Shown here piece after piece: positions 34,672 to 42,559 of a DNA stretch of 64,000 bases. Where the stretch lies: positions 434,001 through 498,000 of the forward strand of contig NZ_JACVHC010000002.1 of NCBI RefSeq assembly GCF_017976235.1. The letters are read 5' to 3'. Source of the stretch: Pseudomonas anatoliensis. GTDB taxonomy: Bacteria > Pseudomonadota > Gammaproteobacteria > Pseudomonadales > Pseudomonadaceae. The position numbers were made by a program, and so were the translations under genes. The stretch's first letter is position 1. Each line of letters begins with the position of its first letter. Below the pieces are notes generated by a model, which was not told the DNA's origin, did no database searches, and worked only from the letters and a program-made list of their open reading frames with translations.

Positions 34672-35053
34672 TCGAATTACCCTCTCGACCCAATAAAGAA
34701 GTCTGGCCGTAAATCTAGAAAAAGCCGTAAATACAAATATAGAAGCCTGTCACGTGGAGTTTCTTTCTCTCACTCATCACCTAAGCACATGTTTGAAAAG
34801 GATCTTTCAAAGCAATCAAAGGCTGTGTTTGGGCGAGGCTGCAGCTGCCCAAGAGGGTGGCAGCTTGAAAGTCCGTCTCTTAACGTGCAACGAAATCTCG
34901 TTTCCCTCATGGGGCTTCTTCACTGAAAACAGGGTTAATCATCGACGTGAACATCGCTGGCTTCAACTGATCGTTTACCCAGATCGGTTCTACGGATACA
35001 GTTGCAGTGGCCTGTTGCCATAATGCGCTTCTGAATGGGCTAAGGAGAGCGAA
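34672..35053. other. 382-base promoter region between vsr and the ATPase operon
   Basis: AT-rich, no convincing gene. GCCGTAAAT occurs twice, at 34706 and 34724, spaced 18 bases, as expected of paired regulator sites. A GGGCGAGGCTGCAGCTGCCC hairpin-like element lies near 34832. The region probably holds the promoters of vsr and of the defence operon. Confidence 0.45.
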
Positions 35054-36538
35054 ATGAGGATTACGAATCCCCCCCAAGCAAAGGATCTGATGGCGACTGC
35101 TCGAAGTTTCGGCAATTACGATCTATCAGCAGCTCTCGCCGACCTGATTGATAACAGTATCAAGGCCAAAGCTACTCGGGTAGACGTCACGTTTGAACCA
35201 GAAGACATCGATGTCGTGGTCAGAATTCGAGATGATGGGACGGGCATGGACTTGGAAACCCTGATAGTGGCTATGCGCCCTGCGAGCGCCAATCCGCAGG
35301 ATGTACGCGAACCTGATGATCTTGGACGATTCGGTTGGGGTTTGAAGTCCGCTTCTCTGTCTCAGGCCCGAGTGCTTACAGTAGTTTCTTGGTGTGAAGG
35401 GACGATCAATGCCGCCCGATGGGATCTCGACGACATTGATGATTGGGGAATGGAGGTTTTAAAAGGATCTGACGCACAAAAATTGTTAAGTAAATCTCCA
35501 AAAGCCAAATCAGGTACGGAAATAATATGGACCCGTTCCGATCGGGTGCTTGAAAGAGATACCAGCCCTTCTTTCGATGATTCACTCACGTTTGCCATTG
35601 CACATGCTAGCCAGCGACTATCTTTAATATTTCACCGTTATTTAGCAGGAGAAGGTGAGCGTCGTTTGGCAATCTCAGTTAACGGTCGTCTACTTCGACC
35701 AATTGATCCGTTTATGATCGCACACAATGCGACGCAGACTTTAGATGCGGAAGTTATCAAAACGACAAACGGATCTGTTGTCAGTATTCAACCATATGTG
35801 TTGCCCCATTTCTCAAAACTGACAGTTGAGGAGCAAGAGAGAATTGGTGGTCCAGAGGGAATGGTCCGTAATCAAGGGTTTTATGTCTATCGAAACAAAC
35901 GACTGATCATATTCGGTACTTGGTTTCGACTGGTTCCACATGGGGAACTCTCCCAGTTAACGAGGGTTAGGGTAGATCTCCCTAACACTGTTGATGCCGA
36001 ATGGCGAATCACGTTAGATAAATCGGATGCTCAACTTCCGGTAGCCCTAAAACGCCGACTTCAGGAGGTCGTCAGGCGTTTTAATCGAAGATCGTACTCA
36101 GTACATAGGACAAAAGGTGTTTTACTGGATATTCCAACAATTCAGTCCGTCTGGCTTAGATATGTCAAAAATGGCCAGATCCATTACCGTATAAATCGAG
36201 CTCATCCTATGGTTATTAGTTTGATGGCCATGGATTCTACATCGGAAAATGCAGAATCCGTACTTCGATTGCTAGAGTCTTATTTTCCGACAGAAAAATT
36301 TCTTTCTGATGCAAGTAGTGGAGGGGTCAATCAATCTCCGACAACTACCGAGGAGTTTGAGTCTCTGGTCCATCAGTGTGTTCTGAACTTCATTCAAAGT
36401 AGTGATGGGGATTTGGAAGTTGATCGGTTTCTTGCGTTCATAAGAGATGTGGAACCGTTCTCGAGTCAGTGGACATACACTGAAAGCTACGTTCGAAAAA
36501 ATACTGCTAAAAAATGGGGGATGAAAAATGGACTTTGA
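35054..36538 (+). CDS. GHKL (HSP90/MutL/MORC-like) ATPase of a restriction-like defence system
   Basis: A 494-residue protein with an N-terminal GHKL ATP-binding domain: the N-box SAALADLIDNSIKAKATRVD (Asp30, Asn34), the G1 motif RIRDDGTGMD (60-66), and the G2 lid GRFGWGLKSASLSQ (91-104). A transducer-like region follows (VVSIQPYVLPHFSKL...GGPEGMVRNQGFYVYRNKRL), as in MutL and MORC proteins. Strong AAGGAG site before the ATG. It heads a four-gene overlapping operon. ATP-driven clamp closure on DNA is the family's usual action; here it probably senses or loads onto target DNA. Confidence 0.88.
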   Translation: MRITNPPQAKDLMATARSFGNYDLSAALADLIDNSIKAKATRVDVTFEPEDIDVVVRIRDDGTGMDLETLIVAMRPASANPQDVREPDDLGRFGWGLKSASLSQARVLTVVSWCEGTINAARWDLDDIDDWGMEVLKGSDAQKLLSKSPKAKSGTEIIWTRSDRVLERDTSPSFDDSLTFAIAHASQRLSLIFHRYLAGEGERRLAISVNGRLLRPIDPFMIAHNATQTLDAEVIKTTNGSVVSIQPYVLPHFSKLTVEEQERIGGPEGMVRNQGFYVYRNKRLIIFGTWFRLVPHGELSQLTRVRVDLPNTVDAEWRITLDKSDAQLPVALKRRLQEVVRRFNRRSYSVHRTKGVLLDIPTIQSVWLRYVKNGQIHYRINRAHPMVISLMAMDSTSENAESVLRLLESYFPTEKFLSDASSGGVNQSPTTTEEFESLVHQCVLNFIQSSDGDLEVDRFLAFIRDVEPFSSQWTYTESYVRKNTAKKWGMKNGL

Positions 36539-39275
36539 TGCTGCTCTGAGTTTTCTCCGTATGGAGATTGATAAAGTTGTAAGGGGGCGATTTCCAGTTC
36601 CTCAAGGTTTTCTCGATAATCATGTCAAAGAGAGCTCAGGAATTTCAAAAATCCTCAGCGGAGATTTGGCTGAGAGACTGATTCGCCATCTTGAAACATT
36701 TTACGGAACTAGCCAAGGCGAAGGTCATGTCCTAAAGACTGATTTTGATGAGTGGTATCCTAAGCGTAAAGGCGAAATTAATTTCTACTTTTGGCGTAGA
36801 TTACAAAAGTATTGGTTGGATCATTCAGTCCTCCCAGTACAAGTTGTTGGGTCGGTTGACAACGTTACTGATGAGATCGTTGGCTATCTAGGGAATCCTC
36901 AGGAGTCCAAATCATGGCGTCGTCGGGGGCTCGTGATGGGTCATGTGCAGTCCGGAAAGACTACCAACTATTCTGCACTTATCGCAAAAGCGGCAGACGC
37001 AGGCTACCGGGTAATTATAGTGCTCGCAGGTCTCACCAATTCCCTTCGGTACCAAACTCAAGTACGGCTTGATCAGACATTTGTTGGAAAGTCTTCACTT
37101 GGAGATTCTTTGGCATCAGAAATTTATCCGGTTTCTTTTGTTTTTAAGGGAATTGATGGTGAGAGTTCCGAAATACGCCATCCGTACTGTGGAACTACTC
37201 AGGCGTCCGATTTCAATGTCGGAAAAGCAACCGGTATAGGCGCGGCGGAAGGAAACTTTGCTGACCCAATTTTGTTCGTGACAAAAAAACATGACAAGGT
37301 TTTGGAACAGCTTGCTGGGTGGCTTAGGGATCTTCGCCAAGGTGGCCAGCTCGAGGGACCGATGCTACTGATTGACGATGAGGCTGATAATGCCTCCATA
37401 AATACGGCAAAGGATCCTAACGCTACTACCACAATCAATGCCCGTATTCGGGAACTCTTAGACTGCTCTAGGCGCTCAGCGTATGTTGGATATACAGCGA
37501 CTCCATTCGCAAATATATTTATTGATCCAGATACAAATGACCAGATGCTCAAGGATGATCTATTTCCGGAGCATTTCATTAAATCCTTGGAGCCGCCGGA
37601 GAATTATGTCGGAGCCGATAAACTTTTCTCAGAGGGAGGTGAGCTCTACGATGTTTGCGTGAGGGCAATTCCTGATGATTATCACGATCTTTTAAAGCTC
37701 AAGCATAAGCCAGGAGATAAAGTCGAAGAACTCCCGCAAAGCCTCAAAGATGCCGTTTTCGAATATACATTGTTCCGGTGTCTGCGCACGCTTGCCGGAG
37801 AAGGAGATCGACACTCTTCAATGCTGGTGAATGTCAGCAGATTTAACGCAATTCAAAAACAAGTTCATGACGAAATTTATCGCCTACTTCAAGACTTGAA
37901 GGCAACTGCCGCGGTGTGGGCGACAAGCCCGTCGTGGGAGCGATCTGAGATTTTAAGTAACTTGCATAAAATTTGGCTTAGGGAATATGAGATCTATACT
38001 AACTTCACTTGGGACGAGGTTAGAGAAGTATTGCAGAGAGCACTATCGTCAATAGACGTGCGGCTGGTTAACATGCGTGGAGGGGGGCTGGACTATTCCA
38101 AGGCGCCTGAGACGGGGTTGCATCTAATCGCGGTCGGAGGCTTAGCTCTATCTCGCGGCCTCACTCTAGAGGGCCTCGCCGTTTCGTATGTACTCCGAAA
38201 TGTCGGAGCTGCTGACACTCTCCTTCAGATGGGACGTTGGTTTGGCTATCGACCTGGATACGAAAAGCTCTGCAGAATCCACGCAACAAAAGGCATGCTT
38301 GGAGATTTTCGCGAAGTCAGTGATTCAGTTGAGGAGCTGCGAGATGATCTTGTTCGAATGGAAAGAATGGGGCTTACACCCGACCAATTTGGTCTAAAAG
38401 TTCGTCAAAGCTCGACCGGTATCGCTATCACGGCGGCGAACAAGATGCGGGCAGCAAAGCCTCTTTTGATTGCATTAGATCTATCAGCTCGTCACCTCCA
38501 AGCATACGAGTTGTTCAATAATAACGACCATAACTGCAAGCACTTTGAGGCTGTCACCTCTTTGGTGGCAACGCTAAACGCAAATTTTCCCGATAAACGT
38601 GTTGACGATGAGTCCGCGTTTGTCTGGTCAGGTATCCGCGTATCAGTCGTGAAGGAGCTACTGCAAGAATTCAAGTTGCCTCAGCTTGAGTTTGCGTTGG
38701 GAAATGAAGAAAGAAGCTTGGCTTTAGATTATATTTCTGACAGGGCAGCAAATGAGCTGGCTACTTGGGATATTGCAATTCCATTCAGAAGAAAGGGTAC
38801 ATCCAAATTTCCGTTAAAGATAGATGGAGCTGATACAGTCTTTTGTCGGGAGCGTCACAATGGAGTTTCAAAGTCAAATGATCCTGATGTGGTAAAAATT
38901 ACTGAGAAGAACGTAGTTGCGGATGCTGCACCAAATGATCTTATGTATGGCGAGTGTAAAGATAGACTGAAATTAAATATCAAAAAATTTAGAGCGGAAG
39001 ATCCGAAAATTAGTGCTGAGAAGGCTTGCTTACTTGCGAGAACTCGGCCCTTACTTCTAATACATTTGGTGGACTTTAAACTCGATGTGGATCGGGCGAA
39101 TGGAAGAAGTCTTAAGTTTAAGAAGGGCTCTCCCGCCGTAACATTGAGTTTGGGTTTTCCTGATACTAATGTTCAGCCAAAACCGCGCGAATATGCTGTT
39201 TCTGTTCGAATGGCCCAGTTGCTGAAGCAGCAAATGGAAGAAACTCAAACCGATGAGGAACTGTTTGATGAGTAG
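36528..39275 (+). CDS. Z1-domain superfamily II helicase-like ATPase
   Basis: A 915-residue protein with an atypical P-loop (GHVQSGKTTN, residues 138-147), a Walker B-type IDDEAD (282-287), and a SARGYT-like VGYTATPFANIFI motif. It also has LALSRGLTLEGLAVSYVLR (~540) and the arginine-finger QMGRWFGYRPGY (~567-578). This is the Z1 family layout. The gene overlaps the ATPase gene by 11 bases. Z1 proteins occur with MORC/MutL-type ATPases in restriction-like systems and are presumed DNA translocases. No nuclease motif is seen within it. Confidence 0.9.
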   Translation: MDFDAALSFLRMEIDKVVRGRFPVPQGFLDNHVKESSGISKILSGDLAERLIRHLETFYGTSQGEGHVLKTDFDEWYPKRKGEINFYFWRRLQKYWLDHSVLPVQVVGSVDNVTDEIVGYLGNPQESKSWRRRGLVMGHVQSGKTTNYSALIAKAADAGYRVIIVLAGLTNSLRYQTQVRLDQTFVGKSSLGDSLASEIYPVSFVFKGIDGESSEIRHPYCGTTQASDFNVGKATGIGAAEGNFADPILFVTKKHDKVLEQLAGWLRDLRQGGQLEGPMLLIDDEADNASINTAKDPNATTTINARIRELLDCSRRSAYVGYTATPFANIFIDPDTNDQMLKDDLFPEHFIKSLEPPENYVGADKLFSEGGELYDVCVRAIPDDYHDLLKLKHKPGDKVEELPQSLKDAVFEYTLFRCLRTLAGEGDRHSSMLVNVSRFNAIQKQVHDEIYRLLQDLKATAAVWATSPSWERSEILSNLHKIWLREYEIYTNFTWDEVREVLQRALSSIDVRLVNMRGGGLDYSKAPETGLHLIAVGGLALSRGLTLEGLAVSYVLRNVGAADTLLQMGRWFGYRPGYEKLCRIHATKGMLGDFREVSDSVEELRDDLVRMERMGLTPDQFGLKVRQSSTGIAITAANKMRAAKPLLIALDLSARHLQAYELFNNNDHNCKHFEAVTSLVATLNANFPDKRVDDESAFVWSGIRVSVVKELLQEFKLPQLEFALGNEERSLALDYISDRAANELATWDIAIPFRRKGTSKFPLKIDGADTVFCRERHNGVSKSNDPDVVKITEKNVVADAAPNDLMYGECKDRLKLNIKKFRAEDPKISAEKACLLARTRPLLLIHLVDFKLDVDRANGRSLKFKKGSPAVTLSLGFPDTNVQPKPREYAVSVRMAQLLKQQMEETQTDEELFDE

Positions 39276-40236
39276 TGACTTCAGCGGCAAGTGGGATGAA
39301 ATTTCAACACTTGGTTATGAAGCGGGGCGCTTTCGTGTCTGTCCTGATCACCTAATTGATCTGTTCGTCGGTTTTTCGGTGGCGAGAGAGCGCGAGTTTA
39401 CGTTTGAGTCTTCAATAACGAATTTTGAAGCGGAAGAGATTCCTGATTTCGAAAATCTGGAGGTGCATCTGACAGATGACCGGGGTAGAAAAAGCCTGAC
39501 TTTACGATTGATGGATCGTGGGTTGACTGATCTTTTCTCGATTATATGTTGCGACCTTGCAGAAGCATCATCGGTAGCGACAACCGAAAGTGGTGCGATC
39601 CGAATATTTGTAGTTAGGCTGAGTCGGTGGGCTGAGCTGTTACGTCGTCGACGAGCCAATGAGCTTTCTTTTAAAGAGAGATTGGGGCTTCTTGGGGAGC
39701 TGAATATGTTGGTGTGGGCTATCGAAGAGTGTGGTGTCGATGCCATGTTGGCTGTTCGGGGGTGGCGAGGGCCAGAGGGCGATACCAATGATATAGGATT
39801 GAATAATTTACGCATCGAAGTTAAAGCGCAGCTTTCGACTCAACGGCAATCCCTGAAAATATCATCGTTGGATCAGCTGAACTGGGATGGTCGCAATCTA
39901 TACATCGCAGCAAATCGATTCTCCCCATCTGATCAAGGGTTGAGTCTTGAATCGTTGTCTGCAGATATTTTCGTTAAGCTCGCAACCAATAGGTCTGGGG
40001 TGATGGAGTTTCAACGTAAATTGATCCTTGCTGGTTACGATTCTGATGCCAGTTACGCTGGTGATACGTACAATCTTGAAAAATTGAGTTTGTATCGTGT
40101 TACGGAGAATTTTCCACGTCTGGTGCCGAGTAATGTCCCGCATGGGGTTACCAAAGTCAGCTATGAAGTCTCCTGCGAACTAATAAGTGACTTTTTAGTA
40201 CCACCTTCGGAGCTGGTGGGGCTGATCAATGATTGA
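39268..40236 (+). CDS. PD-(D/E)XK nuclease-like protein (DUF4420 type)
   Basis: A 322-residue protein matching the PD-(D/E)XK motif family often listed as DUF4420. The core shows Glu in GLLGELNMLVWAIEE (~140-154), Asp in DTNDIGLNNLRIEVKAQLS (Asp175), and Glu184-Val-Lys186. That is an E...D...ExK set suited to metal-dependent DNA cleavage. The start at 39268 overlaps the Z1 gene by 8 bases. Likely the nuclease of the operon; cleavage is inferred, not shown. Confidence 0.83.
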   Translation: MSSDFSGKWDEISTLGYEAGRFRVCPDHLIDLFVGFSVAREREFTFESSITNFEAEEIPDFENLEVHLTDDRGRKSLTLRLMDRGLTDLFSIICCDLAEASSVATTESGAIRIFVVRLSRWAELLRRRRANELSFKERLGLLGELNMLVWAIEECGVDAMLAVRGWRGPEGDTNDIGLNNLRIEVKAQLSTQRQSLKISSLDQLNWDGRNLYIAANRFSPSDQGLSLESLSADIFVKLATNRSGVMEFQRKLILAGYDSDASYAGDTYNLEKLSLYRVTENFPRLVPSNVPHGVTKVSYEVSCELISDFLVPPSELVGLIND

Positions 40237-42292
40237 TATCCAAGAAGAGTACTCGCACCTACTTGAAGAGGTTCGCATAGGCAGTATCGCGGATCACGAA
40301 CTTCAGGTGACGGAATTTTTTCGGATCTATTCAACTCTTGCTGCAGAGAACGGCGATACCCCGGATATGGAGTATTGTCCGATTCTCAAGGAAGGGCTGG
40401 GCGGCTACCGCATTGATGGATACGCACTTGATATTCTTGAAGGTGAGTCAACTGAGTCTGGTGATCTATATTTGGCTGTGTGTGATTACCGAAATAATGA
40501 TAGTTTGCCTGCTATCAACAGCCGGGATGTAGATCGCGCTGTAGATGGGGTTGAGCGATTTTTCAAGCTTTCAACTAGTCGAAAGTTTATTGATAGCTTG
40601 GAAGAGGCTAGTCCGGCATATCAACTCGCAATTTTGATTCAGCAATATACTAGTAGGATTAGGCGGCTTCGTATCGTTTTACTCACTAATGGTCACCTAC
40701 GGGTTCGCAAAAGGGTATTTGAAACGAGAGAGCTAGATAGCATGACAATGCATATCAATGTTCTCGACCTTGAACGCTACTCTAGGATTTCCTCGACTGG
40801 TGGAGAGCCCGTAGAAATAGATTTTGATGAGGATTTCGATGGGGCTGTCGAATGTCTCCCGGCTTCGGTAGGAGCTGATAATTATCAGAGTTATCTATTT
40901 GCGATCCCAGGTTCGGTATTGGCCGAAGTCTTTGCAGTGTTTAGTAATCGCTTGCTCGAACAGAACGTCAGAACCTACCTGCAGGCAAAGACCGGCGTCA
41001 ATAAAGGTATCTTGCGCACTATCGCAGAAGAACCAGGGATGTTCTTCGCCTATAATAACGGGATTACTGCTACAGCGTCTTCTGTGCGGACTCGAAGGTT
41101 TGTTAATGGTGCGCTGGCGATTTCCCATATCAAGGATTTCCAGATTGTTAATGGGGGGCAGACCACTGCCTCACTGCTCTATGCCCGAGATGGCTTAGGA
41201 AGGAAGCTCGATCACGTATACGTCCAAGTAAAACTTTCTGTCGTTGATGAAGATCGGCTTGTTGATGTTGTTCCACGAATATCTGAGTATGCCAATACTC
41301 AGAACAAGGTTTCGTTGGCTGACCTTGCCTCCAATAGTCCCGTGCAAATTAGAATTGAGCGATTCTCCAAAGAGGTGTCCGTCCCACAGAAAGCAGGCGA
41401 GCTACATAGCAGTAAGTGGTTTTATGAGCGTACACGAGGGCAATACAAGAACCTCTTCTCCTACAAGATTCCGTCCGAACGAAAAAAGCTCGAACTGATG
41501 TATCCGAAGGTAAGGCTCGTTACAAAAACGGATCTTGCAAAGTATGAACTATCTTTTGATGAGCGCCCTCATCACGTCTGTGAAGGCGCTCAAAAATGTT
41601 TTAATCGCTACACGACATCTGTTCTTTCAAAGCTGGGAGATGGAACTTCGCTCAGTGAAACCTGGTTTCGTAGGGCCATGGCTAAAGCATTGTTATTCAT
41701 TAGTCTGGATGAAGCCATTCAAAAGTCATCTTGGTATCAGGCTGACAGAGGCTACAAGGCTCAGATCGTCGCTTACGCTATAGCAGCATGTGCATATGGA
41801 TTTCGGACTGAAAACCAGCAAATCGACTTAGATCGTATTTGGCGAGAGCAGGCTGTTCCTGCATCGTTACTCGGCTGGATGCTCGATGAGGCACGCTGCG
41901 TCGCGGATATTCTTAAAGCCCCTCCGGACAACGTCCGCAACATATCCGAATTTGCCAAGCGGGATTTTTGTTGGGATCAGCATGTTAAAGGAAAAGTAGG
42001 CTTGGTACGCGAGACGACCCTCCAGTACGGTGTTTCCATCGAGAATTTTGTCGACGAAACACGACAGGGTAATCGTGAGGCTTTTAGGAACCTTGAGGTT
42101 GACTTCGACGTTGGGTTGTTTGGCTTGGTGCCTCGAGCGAATGACATCATTATTAAGGCTAAACAGGGCGGTATTGCGTCTCCAAAGAACATAAGTGCAT
42201 TGAACAAGATTGCGTCCGGTCGTCTGAATCTATCCAAAGGAGAAAAAACAGCTTTAAAGTACCTTCTAGAGCGACTGGAGATTGAATTGTGA
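40229..42292 (+). CDS. AIPR-family abortive-infection protein
   Basis: A 687-residue AIPR protein (named from lactococcal phage-resistance proteins). The C-terminal two thirds carry the family signature FAYNNGITATASSV (~271-284) and DFQIVNGGQTTASLLYARDG (~303-322). The N-terminus has RIDGYALDIL (61-70) followed by LYLAVCDYRNND, like a restriction-endonuclease core with Asp63 and Asp86-Tyr-Arg88. The usual Lys of (D/E)XK is Arg here. It overlaps the DUF4420 gene by 8 bases and ends the operon. Confidence 0.87.
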   Translation: MIDIQEEYSHLLEEVRIGSIADHELQVTEFFRIYSTLAAENGDTPDMEYCPILKEGLGGYRIDGYALDILEGESTESGDLYLAVCDYRNNDSLPAINSRDVDRAVDGVERFFKLSTSRKFIDSLEEASPAYQLAILIQQYTSRIRRLRIVLLTNGHLRVRKRVFETRELDSMTMHINVLDLERYSRISSTGGEPVEIDFDEDFDGAVECLPASVGADNYQSYLFAIPGSVLAEVFAVFSNRLLEQNVRTYLQAKTGVNKGILRTIAEEPGMFFAYNNGITATASSVRTRRFVNGALAISHIKDFQIVNGGQTTASLLYARDGLGRKLDHVYVQVKLSVVDEDRLVDVVPRISEYANTQNKVSLADLASNSPVQIRIERFSKEVSVPQKAGELHSSKWFYERTRGQYKNLFSYKIPSERKKLELMYPKVRLVTKTDLAKYELSFDERPHHVCEGAQKCFNRYTTSVLSKLGDGTSLSETWFRRAMAKALLFISLDEAIQKSSWYQADRGYKAQIVAYAIAACAYGFRTENQQIDLDRIWREQAVPASLLGWMLDEARCVADILKAPPDNVRNISEFAKRDFCWDQHVKGKVGLVRETTLQYGVSIENFVDETRQGNREAFRNLEVDFDVGLFGLVPRANDIIIKAKQGGIASPKNISALNKIASGRLNLSKGEKTALKYLLERLEIEL

Positions 42293-42559
42293 GTACTGAC
42301 GGGTGAGGCGATGGTCTTGATTTCCGGGAAGAAATAGCCGGAAAAAACGGGCGACGATACATATTTTTGATTACAATTCGGAAATGTTTCCAGAAGCTAG
42401 TCTATTTCTGCTTCCGGTGAGCACATCCCGTACTCACTAGCTCAACTGCTTGCTGATTTGCTTGAGCTGGTCGTCTCAGACGCAGATACTTGAAGCTTTG
42501 CGGATGTAACGTCGGGTTTTGATTTCCTGAGATGAATCGCTACCACGAATGCCAGCCAC
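42293..42559. other. Intergenic region before the DNA methyltransferase gene
   Basis: 267 bases, probably a separate promoter for the methyltransferase. It has a CGTCTCAGACG palindrome near 42471 and an AT-rich stretch at 42355-42390. No gene seen. Confidence 0.45.

Noticed and set aside
34754..35023. 89-residue frame between vsr and the ATPase gene
   Set aside because: No ribosome-binding site and no recognisable features; it lies in the promoter region and reads as chance in AT-rich DNA.
35054..42292. Assignment of the island to BREX, DISARM, Dnd/Pgl or Zorya
   Set aside because: None of their hallmark proteins (BrxL/PglZ, DrmA-C, DndB-E, ZorA/B) is present; the GHKL, Z1, DUF4420 and AIPR set is different.
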